Source: Lingula anatina (taxonomy: Eukaryota > Brachiopoda > Lingulata > Lingulida > Lingulidae). Taken from it: a stretch of 64,000 nucleotides of DNA. A program made the position numbers and the translations under genes. This document shows, one piece after another, positions 52,501 through 63,330 of this stretch. The number at the start of each line of letters is the position of its first letter. Position 1 is the stretch's first letter. Under the pieces are notes generated by a model. That model was not told the origin of the DNA. It saw only the letters and a list, made by a program, of their open reading frames with translations, and did no database searches. The DNA lies in the NCBI RefSeq assembly GCF_001039355.2, contig NW_019774114.1:497797-561796 (forward strand). Reading direction: 5' to 3'.

Positions 52501-55500
52501 GAATATTTTTTTCGAAATAATTTTTTATCAGTTTTTTCCTATTTTGCTGACTGATAAATGAAAATAAGGATTAAAATCGTGTTTTAATAACTTTAAATTA
52601 TCTCTTTGATGTCATTGTGACATCAGTTCATTAATGGAATTCGCCAGAGAAGCAAACAAAAACACGTTGCCTATTCCATGTCATACGACTCCCATTAAAA
52701 GAGATATTTTAGATCTCCATATTTTCCAAATTATCGTCTGTAAAAGGGTAATACGCTCCGCAAAAGACCCTCATGTCAGTTGCTAGTCACAGTAATGGTC
52801 GTTGTTACGCCTGGCCTCTTCGTGGCTGTTGCCAGCGCTCTCAAGCGGCAAGGCATTTCTTGGGGGTAGGTTTTTAGAGTTCAATCTGGAATAGCATTCN
52901 CAGTTGTTTTGCCCCGACTGGTTTCATTGCATCTTCAGGGGGTTTGTTTATTTTGGTTGCTAAGTGATGTTATAAAGACTCAATGTGATGTCTCTGACAA
53001 TGGGTATTTGATTGTTGCTTTTACCAATGCTTTAGAATCAGCTATTACCTGTTTAATGTAGGTTTAAACTTATTAATAAAGAAATTTTCTTTAATTTCCC
53101 TTTCTGTTTGGGTTGTTTCCCTAGTGAATTTATAAAATGGGAATTCCCGAAATTCGAAAGCATCTTATATTTCGAGTGTGCGAAAGCATGGCGATTCCTC
53201 GCTATCCCATATCTCGAAAGCCTCGCAAATCGCGATCGTACGCTAATAGCGAAATCACCATTAGTTTCGAGGCTATTATTTGCGGCGAGCAAAACCCGTC
53301 GCAATGGCCTCTGCGTATACACAAGTCGTCATTTTAATGTGTCTTTCATGTTATTAAACGTCGCGGCAAGTTTGGGTTGCTAGTGATAATAGCATATAAC
53401 AAAACATATAACAAAAACATGGAAGCTTATGATTGAATCACTCGGTACCTCGGATAGAAAAACTTGCGGTAAATATTCACGTAAAGAATGCTAAAGTCAT
53501 GTTTTATTATGCATAGAAAATTCAAAATTAAACATTGCATACATCATTTGATATTTTCTGATGAATATAATTCATCTGTGTAGTCTATTGATAATAATCA
53601 TAAATTTAAAAGTGTCATTTTCTACACAAAATGAAAAAGCAGAAACAAAGCATTCGGTCGCACCGTGACCTTCCTCAATGTCTATTATTGTGAGTCTGAA
53701 CACTACTCACCAATGTGACAGTAATTGTGTCAGTCCAAGCTTCGTTTATTGAATTGTTTTTGACATGTTATTAGTGACATGTTATTACCGACAGAGACAA
53801 AAAAAAAGGGGGTGGGGTGAGTTGAGATTTCATGTGACCTAAATCCAAGAGATGGGGACACAAGTGCTTGCGGGCTAGGAGGAAAAGCGGTAACGGTGGC
53901 TTGTTTCCGGCGCCAGAACGCGAAGCAGGCGGATCCGGCGGATCCAGCGGAGCCATACGAGACGGGTCGGGACTAAAACCATGAGTACCGCCAGCGCATA
54001 AGCCGGTGGTACTAATTTTCCTTCCACAAGCTGGAACTGAGACTCGACTTCCAAGTTTTTGACCACCGATACGTATATTGTGGTAAGGCCTACTTTCTCA
54101 GTCCCCCCACCCCCACCCTATAACCTTCACATTTTTACTTTTTCTACACGGTTTCTCGTTTAAAATAATTATATCACAGCTGTTGAGTGAAATATTTCTT
54201 TCATTATCCAAGGTCTTCTTTTTGTTTTAATCGTAACATTTGATGCCACATTTAACACACTAACCTTGTTCATCCTTAAGTACTGGAACACGGACTCCAA
54301 ACACTCGACCAACAACTGCACTCTCCTCGTAGACTATCTTGGATGAAACTGGATCCTTGGGATCGATGTCTTCCAGTTGGAATAAATTTTCTCTACAAGA
54401 CTCACACCACAACCATCCTGTTGTGCAATAAATAAATAAATAAATAAATGAATAAATAATGTGAATTTTGTCACGTTCTTAATAACAATAAACTTCATAT
54501 TATCAACTTGATGTTATCCTTTGAATATAATATGATTTTAAACATGTTTATACAATAATGATAATTAAAATAATAGCAAGATAATAGTTCTTAATATTGC
54601 CACGAAGAGAGTAAACAAACGGTGAAGATTTATATATTAGTAAAATTTAAAAAGGTACATGTAGTAAAAATAATGTAGTTTCCACCTTACCTTTCAGGTG
54701 GGGTCCATGTAGCTCCTTGACAAGTAAGCCGTAGAAACGCCGGTCATCATTTTGGAAGCGCCTGGAATTAAAAATATTTCCTATCTGGCATTAGGATACG
54801 ATTTTAAGATATCAAAAATAAAGCCGTTACAACGTTTTTATAAGGGCAATAACAAGAACAGTTTCACGGCTAGGGCATTATGTTATGTTATGAAGGCTGT
54901 AGATGCTCTTTTCAGAAGAACTGCGTTTGCCTTTTCCACCGGAAAAGAAAGGAGTAGAATCCGGTGTCCAACTATTTGTATAAATATAGAGTATATAAAA
55001 GAACAAACATACCAACCAAGGAACCGCTTGCAGTCCCCGGAGCATCTGCATTCAACTGCCGTAAGACCAACAAACCAATCACTCTTTACCTGTAAAAATA
55101 CATATACCGATGACAATGTTGTTTAACATCTTATGCCGATAAACTTTTGCCAAAGAGTGGCGTGTTCACAAATATGTCTAATCCATGTTGTAAATATTCC
55201 ATACTTCATACATTAAGGATGCCCGATAGTAAATTAAATATAAAACGGTTCTCTAAGGAATTTACCCAAACCTACTTCATTTTTCTCACTCTGGCACTCA
55301 ATGTCAGCATCTTCTACAGTTAGGAAAACGTGGTAATCATCTACAATGAACACAAATGATACATGATACCACTTCGAAAAAAGTAGTAATGGTTGTTCCA
55401 GCAAAGACAAAAAAATCACTCGCCTTCATTTCAGAAAGGTAAATGAAATTTAAAAAAATATTTTCGGTGGGTAGCCAACGTACTTTACCACACTTTTCCA

Positions 55501-58500
55501 CACCGTTGATAAACGTACTTTACCACACTTTTCCACACCGTTAGCGACTGCGGACCGGGGCCATGATTTGAATCAAGTAGGGCTACATGTATCAAAAAAA
55601 TCTACGGTGAAAAATGGGAAACATTTACTTGAAAGTCAAGCAAGTTTAAAAGAAGATGTGATATTTTCTATCTAATTTATCCTTAGCCCAATGATTATGC
55701 AATACAACAAATTACATTGAAAGTACATTAATTGTTTTAAGTAATTATGCGTCGAAGGCGATAGTTTCCGATAGAGGTAAATGATTGAAAACAGTTAATA
55801 CCCATCCTGTTCTTCAATACCTGGGTTTAAAGCAGACAAAAGAAACAGGCGAATGAATGAAATTAATTTAAGCAATAACAAGAAATATATTTTTTATTTA
55901 CATTTTAGTTTTCGTGCAAATATGTGATAATGAAAACTGATAGCTAATAAAAACGCAATTTTGCCTTTTTTTTCAACTGAAAAGAAAAGGCAAATTTCTC
56001 TTTTATTTATCGCATTTCCTTGATGTTCTTTAAATGAAAAAAAAAAACGGCCGTTTGTGTCAGTATGTCGATATCTAACGACATGGAAATCCCCCCCCCC
56101 CCCCATTCCATACCACTTACTTGCTTGATCTTTGAAACTGTGAACTTGCGTATGAACTCTTTCATTAAAAAGATTAATGTCTTCCGACCCGTGAAATCCA
56201 GATCCAATAGGCACGTGATCTCTCAAGTTCACAATGCGGTCCCTCCATGAAACCCTGTGGTCACATCGGCGGCATCTTAGGTACAACTCTTTGAGAGCAT
56301 TGCAAATAAATAAATAAATGAATAAAATACACAAAGATAATGTGACATAATAGTTTCAGTATATCGGAGAAAGAAGTGTTATGTTTATAATAATACATTA
56401 TGTATTTATATTAATGATAAGTCCATGTGTTGTGGGGTCATCATATCCAACCTGATGATTAAGCTAACTTGGTAGTCATTTGATTACTTGGATTGTTAAA
56501 TTAGGTTGATGCATGCATGTGGTTTGGGAGGAGGTGAGGAGTGCTTGCAACCTTCATTTACCATTGGCCTGCATGTAATTAGTGTGTTTTAGAGAACTGC
56601 ACTAAGTATTGTGTAATGTTGCGCAATAATTGTAGTGGCACAGGAAAGCTGAAACAAGATTTAGCTTTAGTATGAGTAATTTATTTCTCCAAAACTAAAC
56701 CACAACAAGCACTGCTGCAAAACGGCGTCCTTCTGCCGTGTGATGCTTCACCGAACAACCGACAAGAGAGCATTGGCCTAACCCATGCTTGGTTGTACGA
56801 CCAATATTGGCCCAATATTCGTTTGAAAGCCAATTAACCAACGTTGACCCAACCTATAGGCCTATGGTTGCTCATCGGTATGACGTTGCACAGACGTTGG
56901 CCCAATGCATCATACATCTTCTGAGAGTACTCAGCTAGGCCGGAGGTGAGCCCACTAGAGGACGATACCGCTTTAACCCAGGGACGTGAAATGGAGGGTA
57001 TAGCCTTTAAGTGTGTAAAAGTGCCCATCATTATTTATTGGCATAAAAACATCCATAGAAATGGTGTGCACAGCGCTATTAAATTAGGCAGAGGCACAAA
57101 AATCCCATAACGTCATACAGAGCAATTTGGACTGAAAAACACATTTATTTTTTTTCTTTGCTATCTGGGAATGCCCAAACCAAAATTTCCGCGAAAAGAG
57201 CGCACGTGGCAGCACTGACCAATCCAGTAGCTTCAGTGCCTGTGTTTTATATTTAGACGCGCCGCTATCAGCCACATGAACACCCGCGGTCGTCATACAC
57301 ACAGTACCGAAACGCTACGCGGTGACGACTTCAGCGATATAACGTGTTCAGTACCCTACAGGTTAAAGTTTCACACTCTTTGTCAACTGAAATTACAAAA
57401 AAATTTCATACTGCAAGGGATTGGGAGAAGTATAAAGGCACGTTTTAGATAGACTTAGCCTATTGTGGATAGTAAATATCGTGTAGTTAGTTTTATTTCG
57501 ACAGAACTATTATACTGGCACGTCTTGTTCACTAATACATGTAATTACAGTTTGTATGTCTTATGGCTACATTTTAACAGATAATACAAGATCAAATAAA
57601 ATGCATGCCAAGCCTGTTGAGGTAACGCTGAAATAGAAGGACTTCTTAGAGCATTTAGAACATTTCTGGCACTAAATCACTAGAAGGAAGAAGTGAGTCA
57701 ATAATAAGATAAAATGTACTAATAAAAAACAAGCTTAATGTTTTGCTTACATAATGATAGCTTTCACACTAGTGGATAAAATCTAATATACCTGACAATT
57801 AATCACTAAAAGGATGAAGTAAGTCAATAAAAAGATAAAATGCACAAATAAAGAACAAGCTTAAAGTGATAGCTTTCAAACTTGTGGATAAAATCCAATA
57901 TACCCGTGTGGTGATATCGAATTTAATGGTGTACTTAACAAAAAGAGCTGCAAAGCGAAAGTGGGAAAATACGTCTGTTAAGATAACTATGAAGTATCTT
58001 AACATACATCTTTTTAAGGTAGCTCGTAAATATGAAATATTTCTTAACAGTATAGTACCTTCTTGGTGTTTTCCGTCCAGCTTTTCAAGCATGAGACCGT
58101 AAAACGTTGGGAGGTTGGATGTCTCGTCTTTTGGCTTGTAAAAACTGTAAAAATGATTAAAAAAAACACAAAACATGAATATTACCCATCTCTTCGTGGG
58201 AACATTTCTTATATATCTGACCAAATAAAAGTTTGAAAACATTTAGATATTCTTCAACCAATCCCTATGCCGTTTTTATGGTAAGATAGAACAAACTATA
58301 CTGAGTCCACAAAAAAGTTTCATTTTCTCTAAAGTTACAATTGTCTTCATTCACAAGCTATCTGTTTGTAGAATATTCGAAAAAGAGCGTTCATGTCTAC
58401 TTCTCACCAGTTTAAATTTGCAGGGAGTATTAGAACTGTTCCATATACAATTATCTGACAGAATATCTTATTTGAGATGTTCGATGAACGGTTCTCCACC

Positions 58501-59791
58501 GTTTTAGATATTTACCTCCCAACTATTTTTTCGCATTTGCAGCAGTAGCATCTCAACATGACGTAATGCTGAAACCACATCAGTTTGGTCCGCGTCTGTA
58601 AAAGTTGTTATCGTTGATGCTATTATAATCATGGTAATTTAGAATAGCCGCACAGACAATTACATCTACACGATATAATATAGTTATAAAGAAAGGCAAA
58701 TAAAATATAGCTAAGCGATTTTAGTTTCTTTAATAGCCAAATCAGTTGCTTTAATAAAATAGACCAACATAAGATCTGGGGTGTGAAATTGCTGATCCGG
58801 GTTCTGCTTGAATTTTCAAGTGGAAAAAATGGGATTCTGAGCCCTCCTAAGTATGTTTTTAAAAGCGATATTTTCCAATTTTCCAGGGGGAAAGAGTGTT
58901 TTTTTATGGGGGGGGGAGTGGCATTTCTTTATTGATTTATCCGATCTTATATTTAGCGTTACCTTTTTTTCCATGTATACGTTGCAGTTTTCCTTTACAC
59001 ACACTATATCGCGTTTGCACTCTAAAAAGAAAAGTGGGTCAGTAAAAAAATATATATACCAGGTAAAAGCAAGGCCACGCTTATATAGGGATAGTTTTAA
59101 CAAAACCAGTTTTAGTGCGGTGATATTGACGTAAATGGTACTCTTGCAAACAGAAAAGTGCGTCTGGTTTTTCCCCGAAAAGCTGCCACGACCTTGAACA
59201 CTATAAATGTCGTTTAATCAGCTCTGACATTGACTCTTCTATAATATGTGGCATATGTACACCAAATGATGACATACAAACACGTACATTTTATAGGCAT
59301 CCCGAAATAAAGTTATTTTTTTAATTTTAATTTTGTTTTTGTCCCTATCAGTTTTACTGTCTCCGAATACGTTCACACAATTCCCCACTCAATCGCCCCC
59401 CACTACAAACACCATCCCACGCATCTTGAGATATATTAAAAAAAAATAAGAGCGCACGAACAAGATTTGAAAATACTACTTACTGTCGTCTGGGTCGTAA
59501 AAGGTTTTGACGGGCAAACAATACACGTCAACGTCTGGCAAACATATTTCCACATCCCTCCCCTGTTCCTGCTCGTACGCTGGATCCAGAGCCACGCCCT
59601 CAGACTGAAGCTCTTCCACAGATATGACAGCACAGGTTTTGGCTAGGGTCGCCTTGCAGCTGCGGCAATTTAGGTGGACCTCTGAGAAATAGAAAACCCG
59701 TTAATATGGTGTTTTTTAACGATTCGATAAATTGTGTTGGATATAAAGCTTGGAGCATAGAGGAAAGAGAGAAAGATAAGGGGGAAGGGAG

Positions 59792-59828
<37 letters not shown>

Positions 59829-60655
59829 AAACCACCATAGATCAGCGACTGATCCAGACCGCCTGTCCCTTTGAACAATACCTTTTCCTTCCGGGTGGAA
59901 GATGGGACGAGAAGACGAGCTAATTGATGTAGTGCGTCGAACTACTTCGCTTTCTTGACTTTGTCCACTGTCGTCACAAGATCTTGCTTTCGCTTCGTCC
60001 ATGTTGCCGGCTCTCCGCGTCCTCAAGACTGAGTCTAAAAATCAAATCACATGCAGTGACTTTCAATATCAATAGAGCTATTTTTGTTTTGATTACGTAT
60101 ACGGTATACACCAGGGCCCCGTAACTTGAAAGCATCACGTATTGCGAAAAGCGATATCACATAGAGGTCGCCAGTTTCCGTGAGGGCGCGCTGAATAATG
60201 CGGTTCAAGCTACGCAGAATTTTTTGTCTACAGTTTGTACAAATTATGAAGATATTTTTATTTGTTGTATACATGTATAGTCAGTCTGGTAGGGAGTAAA
60301 TACAACAAACAGAAGAGGATATACCTTTACTTGATTCAGATTTTGTAAAATTTGAAAAATGAGGTATATGTAAATGCATGAGTTCTTGTAGTTTTTGTTC
60401 TTTTAGTTTTCTCCGTGCTTTTCCACCGCACAATTCAGCTCGCAGGTCACGTACGAAGCATTCCGGCTCGAAGTGGTCGCTACAGATCCTCGCGTGTTTT
60501 GACACTGTGCTGGGATTTTTTAACTTCAGAGAATTGAGCCAAATTTTACGTTTTGCGGCATCCGCAGGCAGGATATAATAGCAGATGTCTTTCGTATCGT
60601 AACCTACATTACGGCAGCAACACAACTTTGCGGCATTTTGTTTTTCTGACACCTG
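48477..60655 (-). CDS. (THAP)-triple CULT-like-caspase fusion protein
   Basis: Exons in order: 60655-60325 (THAP), 60034-59882, 59681-59484, 59021-58963, 58595-58516, 58144-58059, 56288-56121, 55313-55276, 55089-55013, 54761-54691, 54417-54265, 50743-50676, 50247-50165, 49948-49863, 49534-48477 (stop). All phases match. From the ATG at 60002 the product is 781 aa; with the THAP exon it exceeds 900 and the true Met is further upstream. Domains of the short form: linker 1-40, three zinc beta-tent domains at about 41-181, 182-299 and 300-429, and caspase fold about 430-781 with His near 517 (YFSGHGS) and Cys near 571 (IIDACRG). The CULT fold in cereblon binds small ligands and cyclic-imide degrons. 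I infer a cytosolic protease gated by ligand binding. The THAP exon may belong to an alternative transcript; the other joins are strong. Confidence 0.8.
49863..54417 (-). CDS. CULT-like domain 3 (four exons)
   Basis: Exons 54417-54265, 50743-50676, 50247-50165 and 49948-49863; the same phases; 130 codons. It reads WLWCESCRENLFQLEDID, then DGWFKDYTEFC, CPNKKCDETIGR and an altered last strand (FAVVFWEKIGGRF) in place of FYGL. The first pocket Trp remains and the third is Arg. A 3.5 kb intron separates its first two exons and contains one single-N join at 52900, so assembly error there cannot be excluded. Confidence 0.68.
52301..52457. repeat. Palindrome-rich tandem repeat, period 93 bp
   Basis: Two units start at about 52301 and 52394. 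Each has GACTCT...AGAGT facing motifs, CACCCC, CTCATGGAGT and AATCTGACTC. The first holds the palindrome GACTCTCTAGTCAGAGTC. It lies in the long intron of CULT-like domain 3 and looks like a small transposon-derived repeat. Confidence 0.7.
53137..53337. other. CpG-rich island in an AT-rich intron
   Basis: About 200 bases dense in CG dinucleotides and in short words such as TCGAAAGC and GCGAAAGC. It is open in frames on both strands. I see no family signature or splice sites that would fit the gene on either strand. It could be an inserted fragment or a regulatory island. Confidence 0.35.
54691..56288 (-). CDS. CULT-like domain 2 (four exons)
   Basis: Exons 56288-56121, 55313-55276, 55089-55013 and 54761-54691; the same phases as domain 1; 118 codons. 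This is the closest match to cereblon: LRCRRCDHRV, then SDWFVGL, CRCSGDCKRFLGWRF and RRFYGLLVKEL. Two of the three pocket tryptophans are kept; the middle one is lost. Length is close to the 105-110 residues of a CULT domain. Confidence 0.78.
55477..55542. repeat. Perfect tandem duplication, period 35 bp
   Basis: A 31-base phrase beginning AACGTACTTTACCACAC and ending CCACACCGTT occurs at 55477 and 55512. It is in the intron between the first and second exons of CULT-like domain 2. Confidence 0.9.
57675..57905. repeat. Tandem duplication, period about 126 bp
   Basis: AATCACTAGAAGG at 57675 and AATCACTAAAAGG at 57801 begin two similar units that share ATAAAGAACAAGCTTAA-type text, GATAGCTTTCA and GTGGATAAAAT. 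It is intronic in the caspase fusion gene. Confidence 0.8.
58059..59681 (-). CDS. CULT-like domain 1 (four exons)
   Basis: Exons 59681-59484, 59021-58963, 58595-58516 and 58144-58059; phases 1-1, 1-0, 0-2, 2-1; 141 codons. The first exon has the CxxC knuckle (NCRSCKATLAK). The third has the WF of the ligand pocket (KLMWFQHYVMLRC) and the second Cys pair (CYCCKCEKIVG). The fourth has FYGLMLEKL, equivalent to the FWGL of cereblon. The third pocket Trp (GW in cereblon) is Ser here. Confidence 0.7.
59797..59825. repeat. (GA)n microsatellite
   Basis: A run of about 14 GA units just downstream (on the minus strand) of the linker exon, inside the intron before CULT-like domain 1. Confidence 0.9.
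59882..60034 (-). CDS. Linker exon with alternative start codon
   Basis: Phase 1 to 1. It carries an ATG at 60002 in a strong context (AACATGG), so a transcript starting here would omit THAP. The peptide is Ser-, Arg- and Asp-rich (DEAKARSCDDSGQSQESE) and probably disordered. It ends FHPEGK before the first CULT-like domain. Confidence 0.65.
60325..60655 (-). CDS. THAP zinc-finger exon
   Basis: The exon reads a THAP (C2CH) domain: clustered cysteines LCCC, then ILPAD, KIWLNSLK, and RICSDHFEPECF with the C-x2-H pair, then a basic stretch ARRKLKEQK. No ATG lies in frame; an upstream in-frame TGA and an ATCCAG|GTG sequence suggest a splice acceptor at about 60655 and a first exon further out. 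It ends in phase 1 at a GTATAT donor, matching the acceptor at 60034. THAP domains bind DNA in a sequence-specific way. It could be the N terminus of the caspase fusion or a separate small gene. Confidence 0.75.
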
Positions 60656-61586
60656 GATGTTTAGTCACCTACTGCATAGTATAGGGAAGAAACCACCAAA
60701 TAATTTCCCATTGACGACCATACTAAGAAATGCCTTCAATACTGCATGAACAAAATTACTCTGTGAAACATTTCCCATCCCCATGGACAGTAGACACACT
60801 GACATAACTCCCAATGGCAAAAAAATATACTGTCATCAGACTTTCTTGCTTACCGGCATCACTTGAACACGTGCACCCCTCTGTTTGTAAACAAACCACT
60901 GCACCACTCACAGTCAGTAGCCCCCTCCGCCAGAGGTCTCACGACTGCACCGCACCTGAGCCTGGTCCTGAAAAAAAAACTGACGGTAGTATACACCCTA
61001 GCCTGCTAGTTGATACCAAAATTAACCCTAGCAACACACAAGAAATGCCAGGAAAAAAATGGAAAAAAGCACTAATTTTCTCTCACTGAACTACATTCGT
61101 CTATAACAGTCGCTGATAGGTTGATTTAGCGGTTTCTGCCCTTCATATACTATTACTAGTACAGCTGTGGGAAGCTACTACCCAGGTTACGTCACTAGAA
61201 ACTGACCAATCAGAATTTTCTCATCTAAATCTCATCTTTTCTCTCTAAAACTTAAAAAGAACAAATTTTTGACGTCGATTTATAGTTTTTATACTGTAAA
61301 AAAAAAGCAGTGAACGCTCTGTGTTCCTAGAGCACAGTAGGCGGGACCGTATGTCTATCTTGGTGCTTTCCCAGAGATTTAGATCGATCTAAAGATTATG
61401 TTTTAGATCGACCTAACTCCCTGGGGGTTCACGCTAAATTGCAGTCAGCCGAGCGGGCACCATAGTTAATTACCCCCTTACAGCTTTTAGTAGGCGGGAC
61501 AGACGCTTAAGCCGGCCAAGCTGACAGTAATCTAGTGAGACTCCCCACAGGGATAGAGCGATCTAAAAATCTATGGAAATGGGGTG
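60656..61586. other. Region upstream of the THAP exon
   Basis: It should contain the first exon and promoter of the THAP-containing transcript; neither can be identified with confidence. The third TIR element lies at its far end. Confidence 0.35.
61365..61581. mobile_element. TIR element (MITE), copy 3
   Basis: It matches the elements at 12059 and 15638 over its length, from TTTCCCAGAGATTTAGATCG to ATCTATGGAAATG, with internal blocks such as CTCCCTGGGGGTTCACGC and TAAGCCGGCCAAGCTGACAG. It abuts the start of the second segmental duplication flank, so it may have marked or mediated that breakpoint. Confidence 0.78.
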
Positions 61587-63330
61587 TTAACTTGTCTTTT
61601 TAAGGTCATGAAGGCTGCCTCCATTTAAATGGAGGGAGGTGAAAGAAAATGGGTAGGGGTCCCCTCTTCCTTTCTCCAGCTCGCAGACTCCAACTAACAA
61701 GGAAAAGGAATTTCTGCATAATTTGGAGAAGTAGACAGGAGTGCGAATTGCCAGACATACTGGTAAGCACCTGCAGGAGCCATAGGTCGCATTCAGAACA
61801 GCGGACTAACAGATCAGAGGATCAAATATAGCGACCAAGTAAAAGCTTGCCGCTTAATTTCTGATTAGACACTGAATAGACTCCCGGCGGGGATTGCGCA
61901 ACAAACATTCAAGTGGGTAGTTGCCCCAATCCTCATGCTGAAACCAACATTCTGTTGCCAATGGCTCCACCGTTACCCTGGCACAGGGAGCTTTCGGGGA
62001 GCTTCATCTTCCTCTTGAAAGGATGCCCCGGGGATGCAGTTGAACGTCTTACCCAGGACATTAAACTTTTATAACCATTGCAAAAACTTTCTTATTTTAA
62101 TCTAATTGAAATTCACCCCATCAGCGAACGTTGCAATGAAAACGTTATTGAGATAAAAATTCGAAGCCCAGAAATTCTTGTCTACATGTACTTTACCTGG
62201 TGCATAAGGGCCTTAGATATGTTTTCCCAAGAGAGAGAGAGAGTGGGGGAGAAGTTGGGGATGAAGTGCTCTTAAAAAATGAAGTTTAGTTTTTGCAAAT
62301 CATATTTTGTACTTCGAATTTAAAACGGTAAATTATTTTGTAGAATTTCAAAGTCCCAGAACCTTTTCAAAGTAACAAGGCAGTGTGGGGATGGAGAGTG
62401 AAAAGAACCTTATACTATACAGGTGCCATTACTTGCTCTCGCACTCTTTGATAAATGGTTTTAATTACGCTTATTCAGAGTTCAAAAGCCGAATTGCCTC
62501 TGGAGACTGGGATCTTTTTTCTGCATTATACTTCAAACCTCCATTTCTTTGTTTCCCGTCATTTAATTTTTTACTTTTACATCCCAATGAGAAAGCTCCA
62601 TTTTTTATCTCCGAAACCAAATCTGCACATAACTGGACAAACATAACGAGATATTATAAAGTTGCTATCGGATGTGGATATGTTTATTACTAAGTTTTTC
62701 AAAATCAACAGATTGAGACATTGCTGAGGCTGGTCAATATAATATATAATAATTTTTAGTGTAAAAATGTATGATGCAGTGATTATGAATATAATTAAAT
62801 AAAGGTATTTTTAAGAAGTCAGCATACACTGAAAATCGGACACACTGGAATTACGTATGGTCTGCTACATGTACATAATTGAGATAAAGAAACAGTACAT
62901 ATATGCAAATATGATAACCGTATGGCTAGTAAACAGCAAAATGGAAATACTGATTGAATAACTTTGTAATAGTGTATTATTGTAAACATATAGCACCTTT
63001 AAGTTTAATTTGTGTCACTGAAATCCACGTTTACATGCAATACATTTATGTGTCGCAATACATTTATGTATTTGTCAAACAATACCTATTCGTATGATTG
63101 TTTGAAATTTCGTATTATTGTCTTTAAAACAAGTCAAAATATATTAACCTGAAATTTAAAATTGCTAGCATGAAGCGCAATATATGGAACGACTATATTT
63201 GTTCTGTATCTTTTCAAAAATGATACCTTATATTTGTATTGGTATATTATCTTACTTCAAATTTGAATAAAGCAGCAAATTAAGATTTTAATTATCTAAA
63301 TCAAACTTGACGAATGATTGGTATCATAAC
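61587..63330. repeat. Segmental duplication, 3' flank of caspase gene copy 2
   Basis: Colinear with 46670-48476. About 650 bases after the first shared block have no counterpart in copy 1, so an insertion or deletion separates them. AATAAA on the minus strand is at 62688-62683. Confidence 0.78.

Noticed and set aside
53771-54066. A minus-strand frame with a hydrophobic stretch (LAVLMVLVPTRLVW) as a transmembrane exon of the caspase gene
   Set aside because: The only phase-compatible acceptor has no pyrimidine tract, and the frame would stop before the later CULT and caspase exons.
49863-59681. RIG-I-type C-terminal regulatory domains instead of CULT-like units
   Set aside because: The CxxC layout fits both, since both are zinc beta-tent folds. 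The WF, C..C, GW-F and FYGL order matches cereblon better, and no helicase exons are present.
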